Positions 8,626-16,735 of a stretch of DNA of 42,196 bases are shown here, one piece after another. Origin of the DNA: Clostridiales bacterium UBA2432 (GTDB lineage Bacteria > Bacillota > Clostridia > Lachnospirales > Vallitaleaceae); the NCBI GenBank assembly GCA_002342805.1, contig DDQW01000054.1, positions 51,738 to 93,933 on the forward strand, written 5' to 3'. Each line of letters opens with the position of its first letter. Within the stretch, counting starts at the first letter, position 1. The notes beneath the pieces are model-generated. The model made no database searches and was not told where the DNA came from. It saw nothing but the letters and a program-made list of their open reading frames with translations. The position numbers were made by a program, and so were the translations under genes.

Positions 8626-10056
8626 TTAATTACCAATAACTTCTTCTCCAACAACATGCATCTTAATCATGTTTGTTGATCCCTGGTGTCCTGCCGGTAT
8701 TCCTGCTGCAAGAATGATGTGATCACCTTCATTAATCAATTCTGTTGCAACTGCTTCTTTTATAACATTCTCAAAAAATTCTTTTTGATCTCCGATAAAT
8801 TTATTTAAAATCGGATGAATTCCCCATGACAAATTGAGCTGTCGTTGCATTGTTTCGTCTAAGGTACTTGCAATAATAGTACACGCGGGTCTAAAGCTTG
8901 AAATCATCCGCACTGCCGATCCGGTCTTTGTTGGAACTACGATAGCCTTTGCATCCAACTTTGCCGCAGCGATTACTGCTACTTCACTAATGGCATTCGT
9001 AACATTTTTGTCTATGACTTTCCAAGCACCTTCATCAAGTTTCGATTGATAATCGATGTCTTGTTCCGTTTCTTCGATAACCGTTGTCATCATGCGAAGA
9101 GTCTCTACCGGATATTTTCCTGCTGCTGTCTCACCGGATAGCATAACAACACTTGTTCCATCATAAATTGCATTGGCAACATCAGATACTTCTGCACGAG
9201 TCGGCATTGGATTATCTGTCATGCTTTCAAGCATTTGCGTAGCTACGATAACCGGTTTCGAACTACTGTAACATTTTTTGATCATTTTTTTCTGAACAAC
9301 AGGTACTGAACGAATCGGCAACTCAATTCCTAAGTCTCCACGAGCAATCATAATACTGTCTGATGCTTCAATTATTTCATCAATATTTTTGATTGCTTCT
9401 CCGTTTTCTATTTTTGCAATCAACTTTACCTCTTCTCGACCTTTCGCTTTTAAAATGTCTCGAACAGTCTGGATATCCGTCGCACTACTTACAAATGAAA
9501 GGGCAAGAAAATCGATTCCTTGATCAACTGCAAATTCAATATCAGCTTGGTCTCTTTCCGTCATGAAGGGTAGCCCTGTCGAACATCCCGGCACATTAAC
9601 ACCTTTACGGCTACTTAATACACCTCCGGCAAGGATCTCACAAACAATATCGGTTCCTTCAATTGCCTTAACAACTAGATTAATACGTCCATCATCAATA
9701 TAAATATTTTGTCCAACGTTTACATTTTTATATAGCTCTTTAAATGTCAAGGAAATTTTTTGTGCATCACCTTCAAGATCTTCCACAACAAGACGTAGCG
9801 TCTCTCCATTAACAAGCTTTATTTTTTCCTTAAGAACACCGATACGAATTTCTGGGCCCTTCGTATCTGCAATTAAAGGAATTGGCTTATTCAGTTTTTT
9901 TCTAGCCGCTTGCATCGTTCGAATTCTGTGTCCATGTACTTCATGATTTTCATGGGAGAAATTAAATCGTGCTGCATCCATTCCGTTTTTAATCATCTCT
10001 TCATAGATACCTTCAGTTGCAGGTCCCATTGTACATATGATTTTTGTTTTTCTCAT
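8626..10056 (-). CDS. pyk: Pyruvate kinase
   Basis: Catalyses phosphoenolpyruvate + ADP to pyruvate + ATP, the last step of glycolysis, in the cytoplasm. About 476 residues. The TIM barrel starts at MRKTKIICTMGPA; RFNFSHE and ADTKGPEIR are the nucleotide and metal-binding blocks, and IARGDLGIE and ATQMLESM carry the PEP/Mg and signature region. The alpha/beta C-terminal domain ends the chain; the extra PEP-utiliser-like domain of Bacillus enzymes is absent. ATG 10062 abuts the GGAG site, so I choose ATG 10056, six bases behind it. The gene stands alone with its own promoter at 10132-10160 and converges on dacF across a shared terminator. Confidence 0.97.
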   Translation of the reverse strand: MRKTKIICTMGPATEGIYEEMIKNGMDAARFNFSHENHEVHGHRIRTMQAARKKLNKPIPLIADTKGPEIRIGVLKEKIKLVNGETLRLVVEDLEGDAQKISLTFKELYKNVNVGQNIYIDDGRINLVVKAIEGTDIVCEILAGGVLSSRKGVNVPGCSTGLPFMTERDQADIEFAVDQGIDFLALSFVSSATDIQTVRDILKAKGREEVKLIAKIENGEAIKNIDEIIEASDSIMIARGDLGIELPIRSVPVVQKKMIKKCYSSSKPVIVATQMLESMTDNPMPTRAEVSDVANAIYDGTSVVMLSGETAAGKYPVETLRMMTTVIEETEQDIDYQSKLDEGAWKVIDKNVTNAISEVAVIAAAKLDAKAIVVPTKTGSAVRMISSFRPACTIIASTLDETMQRQLNLSWGIHPILNKFIGDQKEFFENVIKEAVATELINEGDHIILAAGIPAGHQGSTNMIKMHVVGEEVIGN

Positions 10057-10131
10057 ATTCATCTCCTTGTTTGTTCTATTCCCTAAAGTTACTAGCTCTC
10101 TTATAACAACTAATTTTTCTCAGCATTACTT

Positions 10132-10160
10132 ATTATATAGAAATATGTCTACTTTCGCAA
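10132..10160 (-). promoter_or_regulatory. Promoter of pyk
   Basis: Minus-strand TTGCGA (10155-10160), a 17-bp spacer and a perfect TATAAT (10132-10137). The leader to the pyk start is about 69 bases; I see no riboswitch fold in it. Confidence 0.65.
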
Positions 10161-10217
10161 CTTTTTTATCGAACATCGCTGATTTGCACATATTTGCAGG
10201 GAGATGATTTGCTTTCA

Positions 10218-11153
10218 TTATTCATATAGCACTGCTGGGTCATTGATTATGATTTCGTACTCACCAACATAGGCTTCTTGAACTTGTAACACCTCGGTAA
10301 AGTAGCTTAAGGGAACAAAACTTCGATCATTAACAATAACCGGCTCGGAATCTAATTCTATTGGCATCATTTTTGCAAAGGTATACTGATTCACACCAAT
10401 TTGAAATTCACTAAAGTTTCCAACAGATACCTTTCGCGTATCATTATGCCACTGTACTTCATAATCCAGAGCTTCTGCTATGGCTCTTATTGGCACCATA
10501 ATAAGGCCTTCTTCAGTTTCAAACGCTGGTGGTCCATCAATAACACCACCTTGAACAACAATGTCCATTTCATTAATTGCCTTTTCACGGTCTAAAACAA
10601 TAATTTTACTTGGATTTGTTTGTGCCGGTATGCTCTTTGTTGAAATATCATAAAAAACAATAAGTTGTCTTCCAGATAAGATTTTTGTAAAGGGATTACC
10701 TTGCTCATCCACAATTTCTGTTTCCGAAAGATCATTTAACTTCAGCATATTGTCGTCACTGATAAATTCATCATTAAATCGATCGATTTTCATCTGAGAA
10801 TCTTGGTCTCCGATATGTACAACTTTTGCCGGATATTGAGGTGGATAAATCATAAGCATGGGTGCATCTGCAACGTAATATCCCGTCACTTCTTGACCTA
10901 GCTCTATTTGATCTTCGCCAATAAAATATGTAGTTTCTGTAATCACTAAATTCGCAATAGCACCTTCTTCATTCTCCACCAAGACAAGTTCCATCTTCCC
11001 ATCAGAACCGTGTGGCTGAATCTCTTGCACAATTCCGGTAAAGGTTCCGAAGTAAGAATGCGCTTGACTCTCCTCAACCGCTGACACTACTGCCATTTGG
11101 CCAACAACTAAAACTATTGCTAATATCCATCCAACTATTTTTTTACTAAACAT
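10218..11153 (-). CDS. Secreted protein with copper-amine-oxidase-N-like (stalk) domain
   Basis: 311 residues. Residues 1-25 are a signal peptide ending VVSA, so the protein is exported. The middle part (about 30-200) is a beta-rich region without a family I recognise. The last ~110 residues match the copper amine oxidase N-terminal 'stalk' domain often found in clostridial surface proteins (MVPIRAIAEALDYEVQWHND, then RSFVPLSYFTEVL). No amine oxidase catalytic domain, copper ligands or Tyr cofactor site is present, so an enzymatic role is not supported. These domains are usually thought to help surface assembly or binding. ATG 11153 follows AGGAGATGAAGTT. The gene stands between pyk and a small membrane-protein gene. 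Confidence 0.8.
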   Translation of the reverse strand: MFSKKIVGWILAIVLVVGQMAVVSAVEESQAHSYFGTFTGIVQEIQPHGSDGKMELVLVENEEGAIANLVITETTYFIGEDQIELGQEVTGYYVADAPMLMIYPPQYPAKVVHIGDQDSQMKIDRFNDEFISDDNMLKLNDLSETEIVDEQGNPFTKILSGRQLIVFYDISTKSIPAQTNPSKIIVLDREKAINEMDIVVQGGVIDGPPAFETEEGLIMVPIRAIAEALDYEVQWHNDTRKVSVGNFSEFQIGVNQYTFAKMMPIELDSEPVIVNDRSFVPLSYFTEVLQVQEAYVGEYEIIINDPAVLYE

Positions 11154-11224
11154 AACTTCATCTCCTATTCATGTTTTATAATTTACTTTCTCCCTTTTGA
11201 CGCGTGTCGATATTGAAATGTTCC

Positions 11225-11264
11225 AAAAAAAGAATGCAACCGATTTTTATAATCTTTTGCATTC
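11225..11264 (-). terminator. Terminator behind the 89-residue membrane protein gene
   Basis: Minus strand: GAATGCAA and TTGCATTC form an 8-bp stem, with an inner GATT/AATC stem, followed by a run of seven T. Confidence 0.7.
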
Positions 11265-11291
11265 CCTCCAATCTGCTATACGTATATGGGT

Positions 11292-11561
11292 CTATTTAAT
11301 ATTCTTTTCATAAAAATCTTTTCCATCCTCAATAAGTATTGGTAAAAAGCGGATCATAATAGGAATAAGGGTAGCCACAAAAACCATTGAGCTAATAACA
11401 AGAACCGGTATTTTCTTTTTCCGCGAAATGCATGTTCCCATAATCACCCCTATGGCGGCCATACAAAGTTTAATCAATGCCAAATCTGTCCAATCCGATT
11501 GCTTCATGTAAGTATCTGCGGTGTCGGTTACCTGTTCAAAAAATTGTTCACATAATTTCAT
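11292..11561 (-). CDS. Small membrane protein of unknown function
   Basis: 89 residues from ATG 11561, which follows a clear AGGAGG site; a start at 11585 would have none. A short charged N-terminal part (CEQFFEQVTDTADTYMKQSD) precedes two hydrophobic segments (about residues 28-46 and 53-73) separated by the basic turn SRKKK. I do not recognise a characterised family. It is followed by its own terminator and preceded by the TrhA-like gene about 70 bases upstream on the same strand, with which it may be cotranscribed... no shared function is apparent. Confidence 0.6.
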   Translation of the reverse strand: MKLCEQFFEQVTDTADTYMKQSDWTDLALIKLCMAAIGVIMGTCISRKKKIPVLVISSMVFVATLIPIMIRFLPILIEDGKDFYEKNIK

Positions 11562-11630
11562 ATTAAAACCTCCTTCTTCCTCCATTCGATGTTTTGATTA
11601 CCAAACCCACCATATATATATTATAACATA

Positions 11631-12281
11631 TTATACATATAAATAAATACAGAAAAAATGAAGAATACTTGCTAGCAACACAAATAGATGCCATACGAAG
11701 TGATGGTACTTAAACCAATCAAAAACATAAAACAAAACACCGATACTATATCCTAGACCTCCCGCAAATAACAATATAAATCCTTGCACATGAAGATTAT
11801 CCAAAATCGCTCCTGCAAAAAAAATAATTGTCCATCCCAAAATTAAATAAATAGCAACATGAATTTTCACAAATTTCTCAATCCAAATGGATTTAAAAAC
11901 AACCCCAAGTATAGCTAAACTCCACTGAATACTACATGCAATCACACCTTTACTTCCTCCCACAACCAAAAGACAAAAGGGTGTATATGTTCCTGCAATA
12001 AGCAAATATACCGAGGCATGATCCATTCGCTCAAAAATATCTTTTACCTTACCTCTAGGAAAAGCATGATACAACATTGAATTCGTGTATAAAACGATAA
12101 GTGAAATTGAATAAATCAACATACTCATTGTATATAAACCTTGTCCGATGTACGTGCTCTTTATCATTAAAAGAACAAGCGCCACTACACCTAGAAGCAT
12201 GCCTATACCATGTGTGACTGCGTGTGCAACTTCTTCACCAAGTTCAAAATATTTGCGAACGTCTCTTTTTATTAATCTCAT
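11631..12281 (-). CDS. Hemolysin III / TrhA family membrane protein
   Basis: About 216 residues and seven hydrophobic segments, a member of the bacterial PAQR-like hemolysin III family. Conserved blocks are visible: HAVTHGIG near the start, SMLYHAFP, the DHASVYLLIAGTYTPF signature, and a C-terminal HHFVWHLFV block; the His and Asp residues are thought to hold zinc in this superfamily. In bacteria the family is tied to membrane lipid and energy homeostasis; lytic activity has been claimed for a few members but is not implied here. ATG 12281 follows GGAGGG, a better start than ATG 12299. A sigma-A promoter lies at 12338-12366. Confidence 0.9.
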   Translation of the reverse strand: MRLIKRDVRKYFELGEEVAHAVTHGIGMLLGVVALVLLMIKSTYIGQGLYTMSMLIYSISLIVLYTNSMLYHAFPRGKVKDIFERMDHASVYLLIAGTYTPFCLLVVGGSKGVIACSIQWSLAILGVVFKSIWIEKFVKIHVAIYLILGWTIIFFAGAILDNLHVQGFILLFAGGLGYSIGVLFYVFDWFKYHHFVWHLFVLLASILHFFCIYLYV

Positions 12282-12337
12282 TCTACCCTCCAAGCCCATT
12301 TTATCTATTTAATCATAATATTTATTCTATCAAAACT

Positions 12338-12366
12338 ATTATATGTTTTCATAAAAAATAGTTCAA
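12338..12366 (-). promoter_or_regulatory. Promoter of the TrhA-like gene
   Basis: Minus-strand TTGAAC (12361-12366), a 17-bp spacer and a perfect TATAAT (12338-12343), about 57 bases before the start codon. Confidence 0.55.
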
Positions 12367-12400
12367 GTCATTTTATATATTGTTCGCAATTTAATTGAGC

Positions 12401-12429
12401 TTGATTTTTATTTTCAAGTATGTTATTCT
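12401..12429 (+). promoter_or_regulatory. Promoter of the glutathione peroxidase gene
   Basis: TTGATT (12401-12406), a 17-bp spacer and TATTCT (12424-12429), 43 bases before the start codon. The divergent TrhA promoter lies only about 35 bases away. Confidence 0.5.
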
Positions 12430-12472
12430 TTATACAAGGAAAAAAACACATTTAACGAAAGAAGGTATATGA

Positions 12473-13024
12473 ATGAATATTTATGATTTTACCGTCAAAG
12501 ACGGAGATGGGAATGATGTGTCACTCAGGGATTATGAAGGCAAGGTCCTTCTTATAGTAAACACTGCAACTGAGTGTGGCTTTACACCCCAATATGATTA
12601 CTTACAAGATTTATATGAAAAATACGCTGATGATGACTTTATTGTCCTTGACTTTCCTTGCAACCAATTCGGACATCAGGCTCCAGGATCCCATGATCAA
12701 ATCTTTGAATTTTGCAGCCAGCGTTTTGGAATCACCTTTCCGATTTTTGATAAAATTGAGGTCAACGGCGACGATGCACATCCACTTTTTTCATATTTAA
12801 AGTCTGAAAAAGGATTTAATGGATTCGATGAATTTAATGAACTCACTCCCACATTAATTGATATGTATGAAAAAAAAGATCCCAATTATGCCAGTAATCC
12901 GGATATAAAATGGAATTTCACAAAGTTTTTGGTTGATCGTAGCGGAAATGTTGTCAAACGTTTTGAACCAACCGATCCTCAAGAAGACGTGGAAAACCAT
13001 TGTCATGAATTAATTATGGAATAA
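12473..13024 (+). CDS. Glutathione peroxidase-family thiol peroxidase
   Basis: 183 residues, the usual length for bacterial BsaA/Gpx proteins. These reduce hydroperoxides, in most Firmicutes probably with thioredoxin as donor rather than glutathione. The peroxidatic residue is a Cys (TGT codon) in ATECGFTPQY, near residue 36; it is not selenocysteine. The second conserved block FPCNQFG carries the likely resolving Cys, and WNFTKFLVDRSG supplies the Trp and Asn of the catalytic tetrad. There is no signal peptide, so it acts in the cytoplasm. The gene has its own promoter and a terminator about 140 bases downstream. Confidence 0.95.
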   Translation: MNIYDFTVKDGDGNDVSLRDYEGKVLLIVNTATECGFTPQYDYLQDLYEKYADDDFIVLDFPCNQFGHQAPGSHDQIFEFCSQRFGITFPIFDKIEVNGDDAHPLFSYLKSEKGFNGFDEFNELTPTLIDMYEKKDPNYASNPDIKWNFTKFLVDRSGNVVKRFEPTDPQEDVENHCHELIME

Positions 13025-13085
13025 TTTTTTAATAATATTTTTCAAATACTACTTGCTTTTTTTTAGCATCTGTATTATTATAATA

Positions 13086-13136
13086 GTATAGTTTGTCATC
13101 ATTTCTTGGCCCAAAGCCACTTATGACAAACTATAC
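13086..13136. repeat. 14-bp perfect inverted repeat with inner hairpin
   Basis: GTATAGTTTGTCAT (13086-13099) and ATGACAAACTATAC (13123-13136) are exact inverted copies around a 23-base loop. That loop itself folds through TGGC/GCCA (13107-13110 and 13116-13119). No U tract follows on either strand, so it is not a standard terminator. It lies between gpx and the shared terminator at 13166-13195. Confidence 0.7.
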
Positions 13137-13165
13137 CCTTATTAATTATTTATACTCCCCTCATC

Positions 13166-13195
13166 AAAAAGACCGTTTTTTTAAACGGTCTTTTT
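13166..13195. terminator. Bidirectional terminator between gpx and gatC
   Basis: AAAAAGACCGTTT (13166-13178) pairs with AAACGGTCTTTTT (13183-13195) over a 4-base loop. It gives T-rich tails on both strands. The right arm includes the stop codon of the gatC-like gene. Confidence 0.8.
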
Positions 13196-14548
13196 ACTTT
13201 CTTGCATACGAAGTTCATCTTTTTTATACGATCTATAGGCAATCCAAATCAGAACTAACATGATCGGAACAAGCATATATGTCCAGGTACTTCCTGTAAA
13301 TAATGCATGTAAATAATTTCGAAACAAATTTCCACCATCTAAAAACGACGTGATGTTTCCATTAAAGTTCGTTATACGAATCTCACTTTCTAAGGTAATC
13401 TTCGTAAAAAATCCTGATAAGGCTGTCGCAAAATATAAATGTCCAATGATAATTGGAATATAACTTATGACCGACCGAAAAATGTTCCCTCGCATTGCTA
13501 TAACAATAAAGGCACCTGCCGGAATAAGGTTGGGAAGATCACCTACAGGAATAAAATCGACACCAGGTAAAATAAGCGATAATATTACTGCCATTGGCAT
13601 TACCAAGATACCTGTGGCAATAGTCGCCGGATTTCCAATGACAACGGCAAGATCCATCCCTATTCTTGCATCATGCATCGTTGGGAATTTTGTCAAAATA
13701 TATTTTTTTGTCTCTTCTGAAATAGGCATCAATCCTTCACCCAATATTCCTGCCATTCTCGGCAGAAGAAAAACGACAGCCATAACACTAATGCCTAAGT
13801 TCGCCGTTTCTTTAAAATCATAGTCAGCAGCAATTCCGAGCCCGGTCCCTATAATCAATCCGATAAACATTGGATCTCCAAAAAATCCAAAACGTTCACG
13901 AATATGTTCTGGATTACCGTTAATTTTTTTAATCACCGGAATTCTACTAAGTATCCAATCCATGGCAAGGGCATACGGATAATAGCAAACTCCTGTTAGC
14001 GTTGTAATGGCTATTCCCGGTATTTTAGTCATCTCCTCTGCACGCGGCGCACTCCAATCTCCAAATTTCAGCACCAAAATCATACTTAGAATCGCCGAAA
14101 ATCCTGACATCCATAAATTTCCACTGGTATAAAAAACCATTTGCCCTACAAAAATAAAGTGCCAAAAATTCCAAACATCAATATTTATGGTATTTGTCCA
14201 CTTAAATATTAACATAAGTGCATTAATAAGAATAAATAGGATGATGAGTATCGGAACCAACCGAAACGTCCAAGCAGCTGCTGCAAGTGGTGGCCATCCC
14301 ACATCAAGAATCGCCCGCTCTTGTCCACTCTTTTCTGCAATGATTTCAATCACCGGTCCCATCTTCGCCACAAAAGCGTCAAAAACCATAAATATTCCAA
14401 AAAATCCAATCCCCAAGGTCAAACTGTGTTTTAAGGCATCGAGAAATTTCATTTTGACAATCATACAAATAATCAACATAAGTATAGGCAACATTACGTA
14501 CACCTCGAAGCTTAAAACATAATTCATTGCATTTATAACGTAATTCAT
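13181..14548 (-). CDS. Galactitol-type PTS transporter subunit IIC, orphan
   Basis: About 455 residues with many hydrophobic helices, matching the EIIC-GAT (GatC/SgcC) family. Family blocks are visible: LDVGWPPLAAAAWTF, NTINIDVWNFWHF, APRAEEMTKIPGIA, ERFGFFGDPMFIG and LLPRMAGILGEGLMPISEE. Such proteins normally take up a polyol or sugar while EIIB and EIIA pass phosphate to it, but no IIA or IIB gene is next to it, so partners must be encoded elsewhere or it works alone. I choose ATG 14548 behind AAGGAGG; earlier in-frame codons lack a ribosome binding site. The promoter at 14580-14610 has an unusual 19-bp spacer with a dyad. Substrate is unknown. Confidence 0.88.
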   Translation of the reverse strand: MNYVINAMNYVLSFEVYVMLPILMLIICMIVKMKFLDALKHSLTLGIGFFGIFMVFDAFVAKMGPVIEIIAEKSGQERAILDVGWPPLAAAAWTFRLVPILIILFILINALMLIFKWTNTINIDVWNFWHFIFVGQMVFYTSGNLWMSGFSAILSMILVLKFGDWSAPRAEEMTKIPGIAITTLTGVCYYPYALAMDWILSRIPVIKKINGNPEHIRERFGFFGDPMFIGLIIGTGLGIAADYDFKETANLGISVMAVVFLLPRMAGILGEGLMPISEETKKYILTKFPTMHDARIGMDLAVVIGNPATIATGILVMPMAVILSLILPGVDFIPVGDLPNLIPAGAFIVIAMRGNIFRSVISYIPIIIGHLYFATALSGFFTKITLESEIRITNFNGNITSFLDGGNLFRNYLHALFTGSTWTYMLVPIMLVLIWIAYRSYKKDELRMQESKKTV

Positions 14549-14579
14549 GAAATCCTCCTTGTCAAATAGCTTGAGTTTG

Positions 14580-14610
14580 ATTATACACCTTCTAGCTAGC
14601 TTCAAGTCAA
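14580..14610 (-). promoter_or_regulatory. Promoter of the gatC-like gene with 19-bp spacer
   Basis: Minus-strand TTGACT (14605-14610), a 19-bp spacer and a perfect TATAAT (14580-14585). The spacer carries the palindrome AGCTAGCT, extended imperfectly on both sides. Such long spacers with a central dyad are typical of MerR-activated promoters. Confidence 0.5.
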
Positions 14611-14637
14611 CACATATTTAATATATATTTTTTCCAT

Positions 14638-14666
14638 TTGACTATCCTCACAAAAAGCATTAGAAT
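14638..14666 (+). promoter_or_regulatory. Promoter of the PHP-MFS pair
   Basis: TTGACT (14638-14643), a 17-bp spacer and TAGAAT (14661-14666), 36 bases before the PHP gene start. Confidence 0.65.
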
Positions 14667-14702
14667 GTATGTGCCACCCCCAAATAAAAGACAGGAGTTA
14701 TT

Positions 14703-15512
14703 ATGATTAAAGAAAATAGCATCTATGATTATCACATCCATTCCATATATTCAGACGGTAGTGACACCCCAAAAGAAATCATCCAAAAAGCTAAAAAACG
14801 GGGGCTCGACACGCTAGCCTTAACCGATCACGATACCATCGACGGATTAAAGGAAGCAAGTGCTGAAGCTATTCGATTAAATATAAATTTTATAAACGGA
14901 ATCGAATTAAGCACGCGTTACGATGACCATCGACTTATTCATATTTTAGGTTTAGGCATCGATATAGTCCATCCGGATTTTCAAGCAAGATATATAAGCT
15001 TTAAAAAAGACCGGGAAGACGCCTTGCCAATAGTAATTGAAGAACTCCAAAAAAAGGGAATTCCTATACAGATGGACGATCTCGACCAATATCGAACCGG
15101 TCATTATCTCGACCGACAGACTGTAGCAAAGTGGCTTGTCAAAAACAAGTATGCTTCATCAATTCCTCGCGCATGGATTGATATCCTCGATGATATTGCT
15201 TACATGCCCAATGAACTCATCAACGTTCGCGACGCTTTTGAAATGATTCATGCCGGTAAGGGAAAAACATTCATTGCTCACATTCATAAACCTATTGGAC
15301 TCTATGGATATTCAGACCAAGAAGCTTTCCTGAGATTACAGCAATTAAAGCTAGAAGGTCTAGACGGTATCGAAGCATTCTACCCGACTTACACGGAAAA
15401 GGATAAGAATCTCATACAAAAAGCTGTATCAGAACTCGGTCTATTACAATCCGGTGGTTCAGATTACCACGGCAAAAACCGTCCTGAGGTTCACTTAGGT
15501 CAAATACTTTAA
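14703..15512 (+). CDS. PHP-domain metallophosphoesterase (TrpH/RNase AM-like)
   Basis: 269 residues, a single PHP domain. The metal-binding motifs are in the expected order: DYHIHSIYSDGS near residues 9-20, LTDHDT near 40-45, GIELST near 66, HI.KP in the second half and GGSDYHG close to the end. Characterised relatives are the 3',5'-nucleotide bisphosphate phosphatase/RNase AM enzymes, which trim 5' ends of RNA or hydrolyse pAp-type compounds. This function is probable, not proved, since PHP proteins vary. ATG 14703 follows AGGAG. The MFS gene starts 23 bases downstream with no terminator, so the two form an operon, an unusual pairing. Confidence 0.88.
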   Translation: MIKENSIYDYHIHSIYSDGSDTPKEIIQKAKKRGLDTLALTDHDTIDGLKEASAEAIRLNINFINGIELSTRYDDHRLIHILGLGIDIVHPDFQARYISFKKDREDALPIVIEELQKKGIPIQMDDLDQYRTGHYLDRQTVAKWLVKNKYASSIPRAWIDILDDIAYMPNELINVRDAFEMIHAGKGKTFIAHIHKPIGLYGYSDQEAFLRLQQLKLEGLDGIEAFYPTYTEKDKNLIQKAVSELGLLQSGGSDYHGKNRPEVHLGQIL

Positions 15513-15535
15513 TATAATTTAACGGAGGACACACC

Positions 15536-16735
15536 ATGTCAAATGCATCCTTTTATTCTAAACTTAATAAAGATCAAAAGTATATACTCATCTGTTGTTT
15601 TTTTGTTTTTGCCGTCAACGGTCTTTACGCCATGATTTTAGGTTCACTGCTTCCTTTAATCAGTAACGAATACAACTTAAACAACACTGTCAGTGGCGGG
15701 TTAATCTCTGCACACCAAGCTGGAAATCTAATTGCCGGTTTTATCGCCGGTATACTTCCTGTTTATCTGGGTCGAAAAAGAGCAATTATTTTCTTATGTA
15801 GTTTTGTCGTCATGGGTTTTTTCATTATGATGATTACCGGAAATCCGGTTCTGCTTCTTTTAGGCTTTTTATTTACCGGACTAAGTCGTGGAAGTATTTC
15901 AAATTTTAACAATACTTTGGTAAACGAAGTATCAAATAGCAGTCCGGCTGCATTAAGTTTTTTACATAGCATTTTTGCAGTAGGCGCTTTATTGGCTCCC
16001 TTTTTAGTCATTCTATCCACAAATATCGGGGGAAATAAGGGTTGGCGCATTGCTACAGGAGTGATTATTCTTCTCGCTATCATATCCATGCTTTTATTTT
16101 CGCAAATGAACATTGACGATGAAGCCAAGAAAAAACAAAAAGCACTATCCTATGTTTTTTTAAAGGACAAGTACTTTTGGGTAGGAACAAGTATACTATT
16201 TTTCTATCTTTGTACTGAAGCAGCCATTACCGGTTGGCTCGTCAAGTATTTTGTCGACTCACAAATCATGACGACACAATATGCACAGATGTTAAATTCA
16301 CTGCTTTGGGTTGTTATCCTTGCCGGACGTTTAACAACCACCTTCATTGGTGATCGTATTTCAAAAGAACTTATTCTTGTCTCAACAAGCATTGGAACCG
16401 TTGTATTTTATACACTCCTTTTGTCCACTCAAAATCTTGGACTCATTACTTTTGCAATTATGGGACTGGGCTTTTCCATGGCCGGTATTTACCCAACGAC
16501 CGTCGCCACCGTTGGTAACACCATCAAAGTATACCCTATGGCAATGGGAGTACTTCTCATGTTGGGTGGTGTCGGCGCTATAGCTATGCCGATTATAACC
16601 GGGGCCTTATCCGATTACTTTGGCATATTAGCCGGAATGAGTGCCATTGTTGTTGCTATTGCACTTATGATTCTATTTGTCATCATCAACATTGTTCACA
16701 AAAGAAATTCTCTCCAACGCGGAAGCTCTGTTTGA
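15536..16735 (+). CDS. Major facilitator superfamily transporter
   Basis: 399 residues with about 12 hydrophobic helices. The loop after helix 2 carries a degenerate MFS signature (GILPVYLGRKRAI), and a similar GDRIS block follows helix 8. A central loop rich in Lys (about 195-205) separates the two halves. The pattern resembles sugar-type MFS carriers of the FucP/YfkF sort, but the substrate cannot be assigned. ATG 15536 follows CGGAGG. It lies 23 bases behind the PHP gene. Its 3' end overlaps the convergent patatin gene by 40 bases, and its likely terminator (16765-16795) lies inside that gene. Confidence 0.88.
   Translation: MSNASFYSKLNKDQKYILICCFFVFAVNGLYAMILGSLLPLISNEYNLNNTVSGGLISAHQAGNLIAGFIAGILPVYLGRKRAIIFLCSFVVMGFFIMMITGNPVLLLLGFLFTGLSRGSISNFNNTLVNEVSNSSPAALSFLHSIFAVGALLAPFLVILSTNIGGNKGWRIATGVIILLAIISMLLFSQMNIDDEAKKKQKALSYVFLKDKYFWVGTSILFFYLCTEAAITGWLVKYFVDSQIMTTQYAQMLNSLLWVVILAGRLTTTFIGDRISKELILVSTSIGTVVFYTLLLSTQNLGLITFAIMGLGFSMAGIYPTTVATVGNTIKVYPMAMGVLLMLGGVGAIAMPIITGALSDYFGILAGMSAIVVAIALMILFVIINIVHKRNSLQRGSSV

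Noticed and set aside
10063..10131. Possible riboswitch or leader RNA before pyk
   Set aside because: Only a 69-base A+T-rich leader with no stable fold is present.
10218..11153. Amine oxidase enzyme
   Set aside because: Only the stalk-like domain is present; the catalytic domain and copper ligands are absent.
11631..12281. Haemolytic toxin
   Set aside because: The hemolysin III name is historical; the family is widespread membrane homeostasis protein and no toxin feature is seen.
12473..13024. Selenoprotein glutathione peroxidase
   Set aside because: The peroxidatic codon is TGT (Cys), not TGA.
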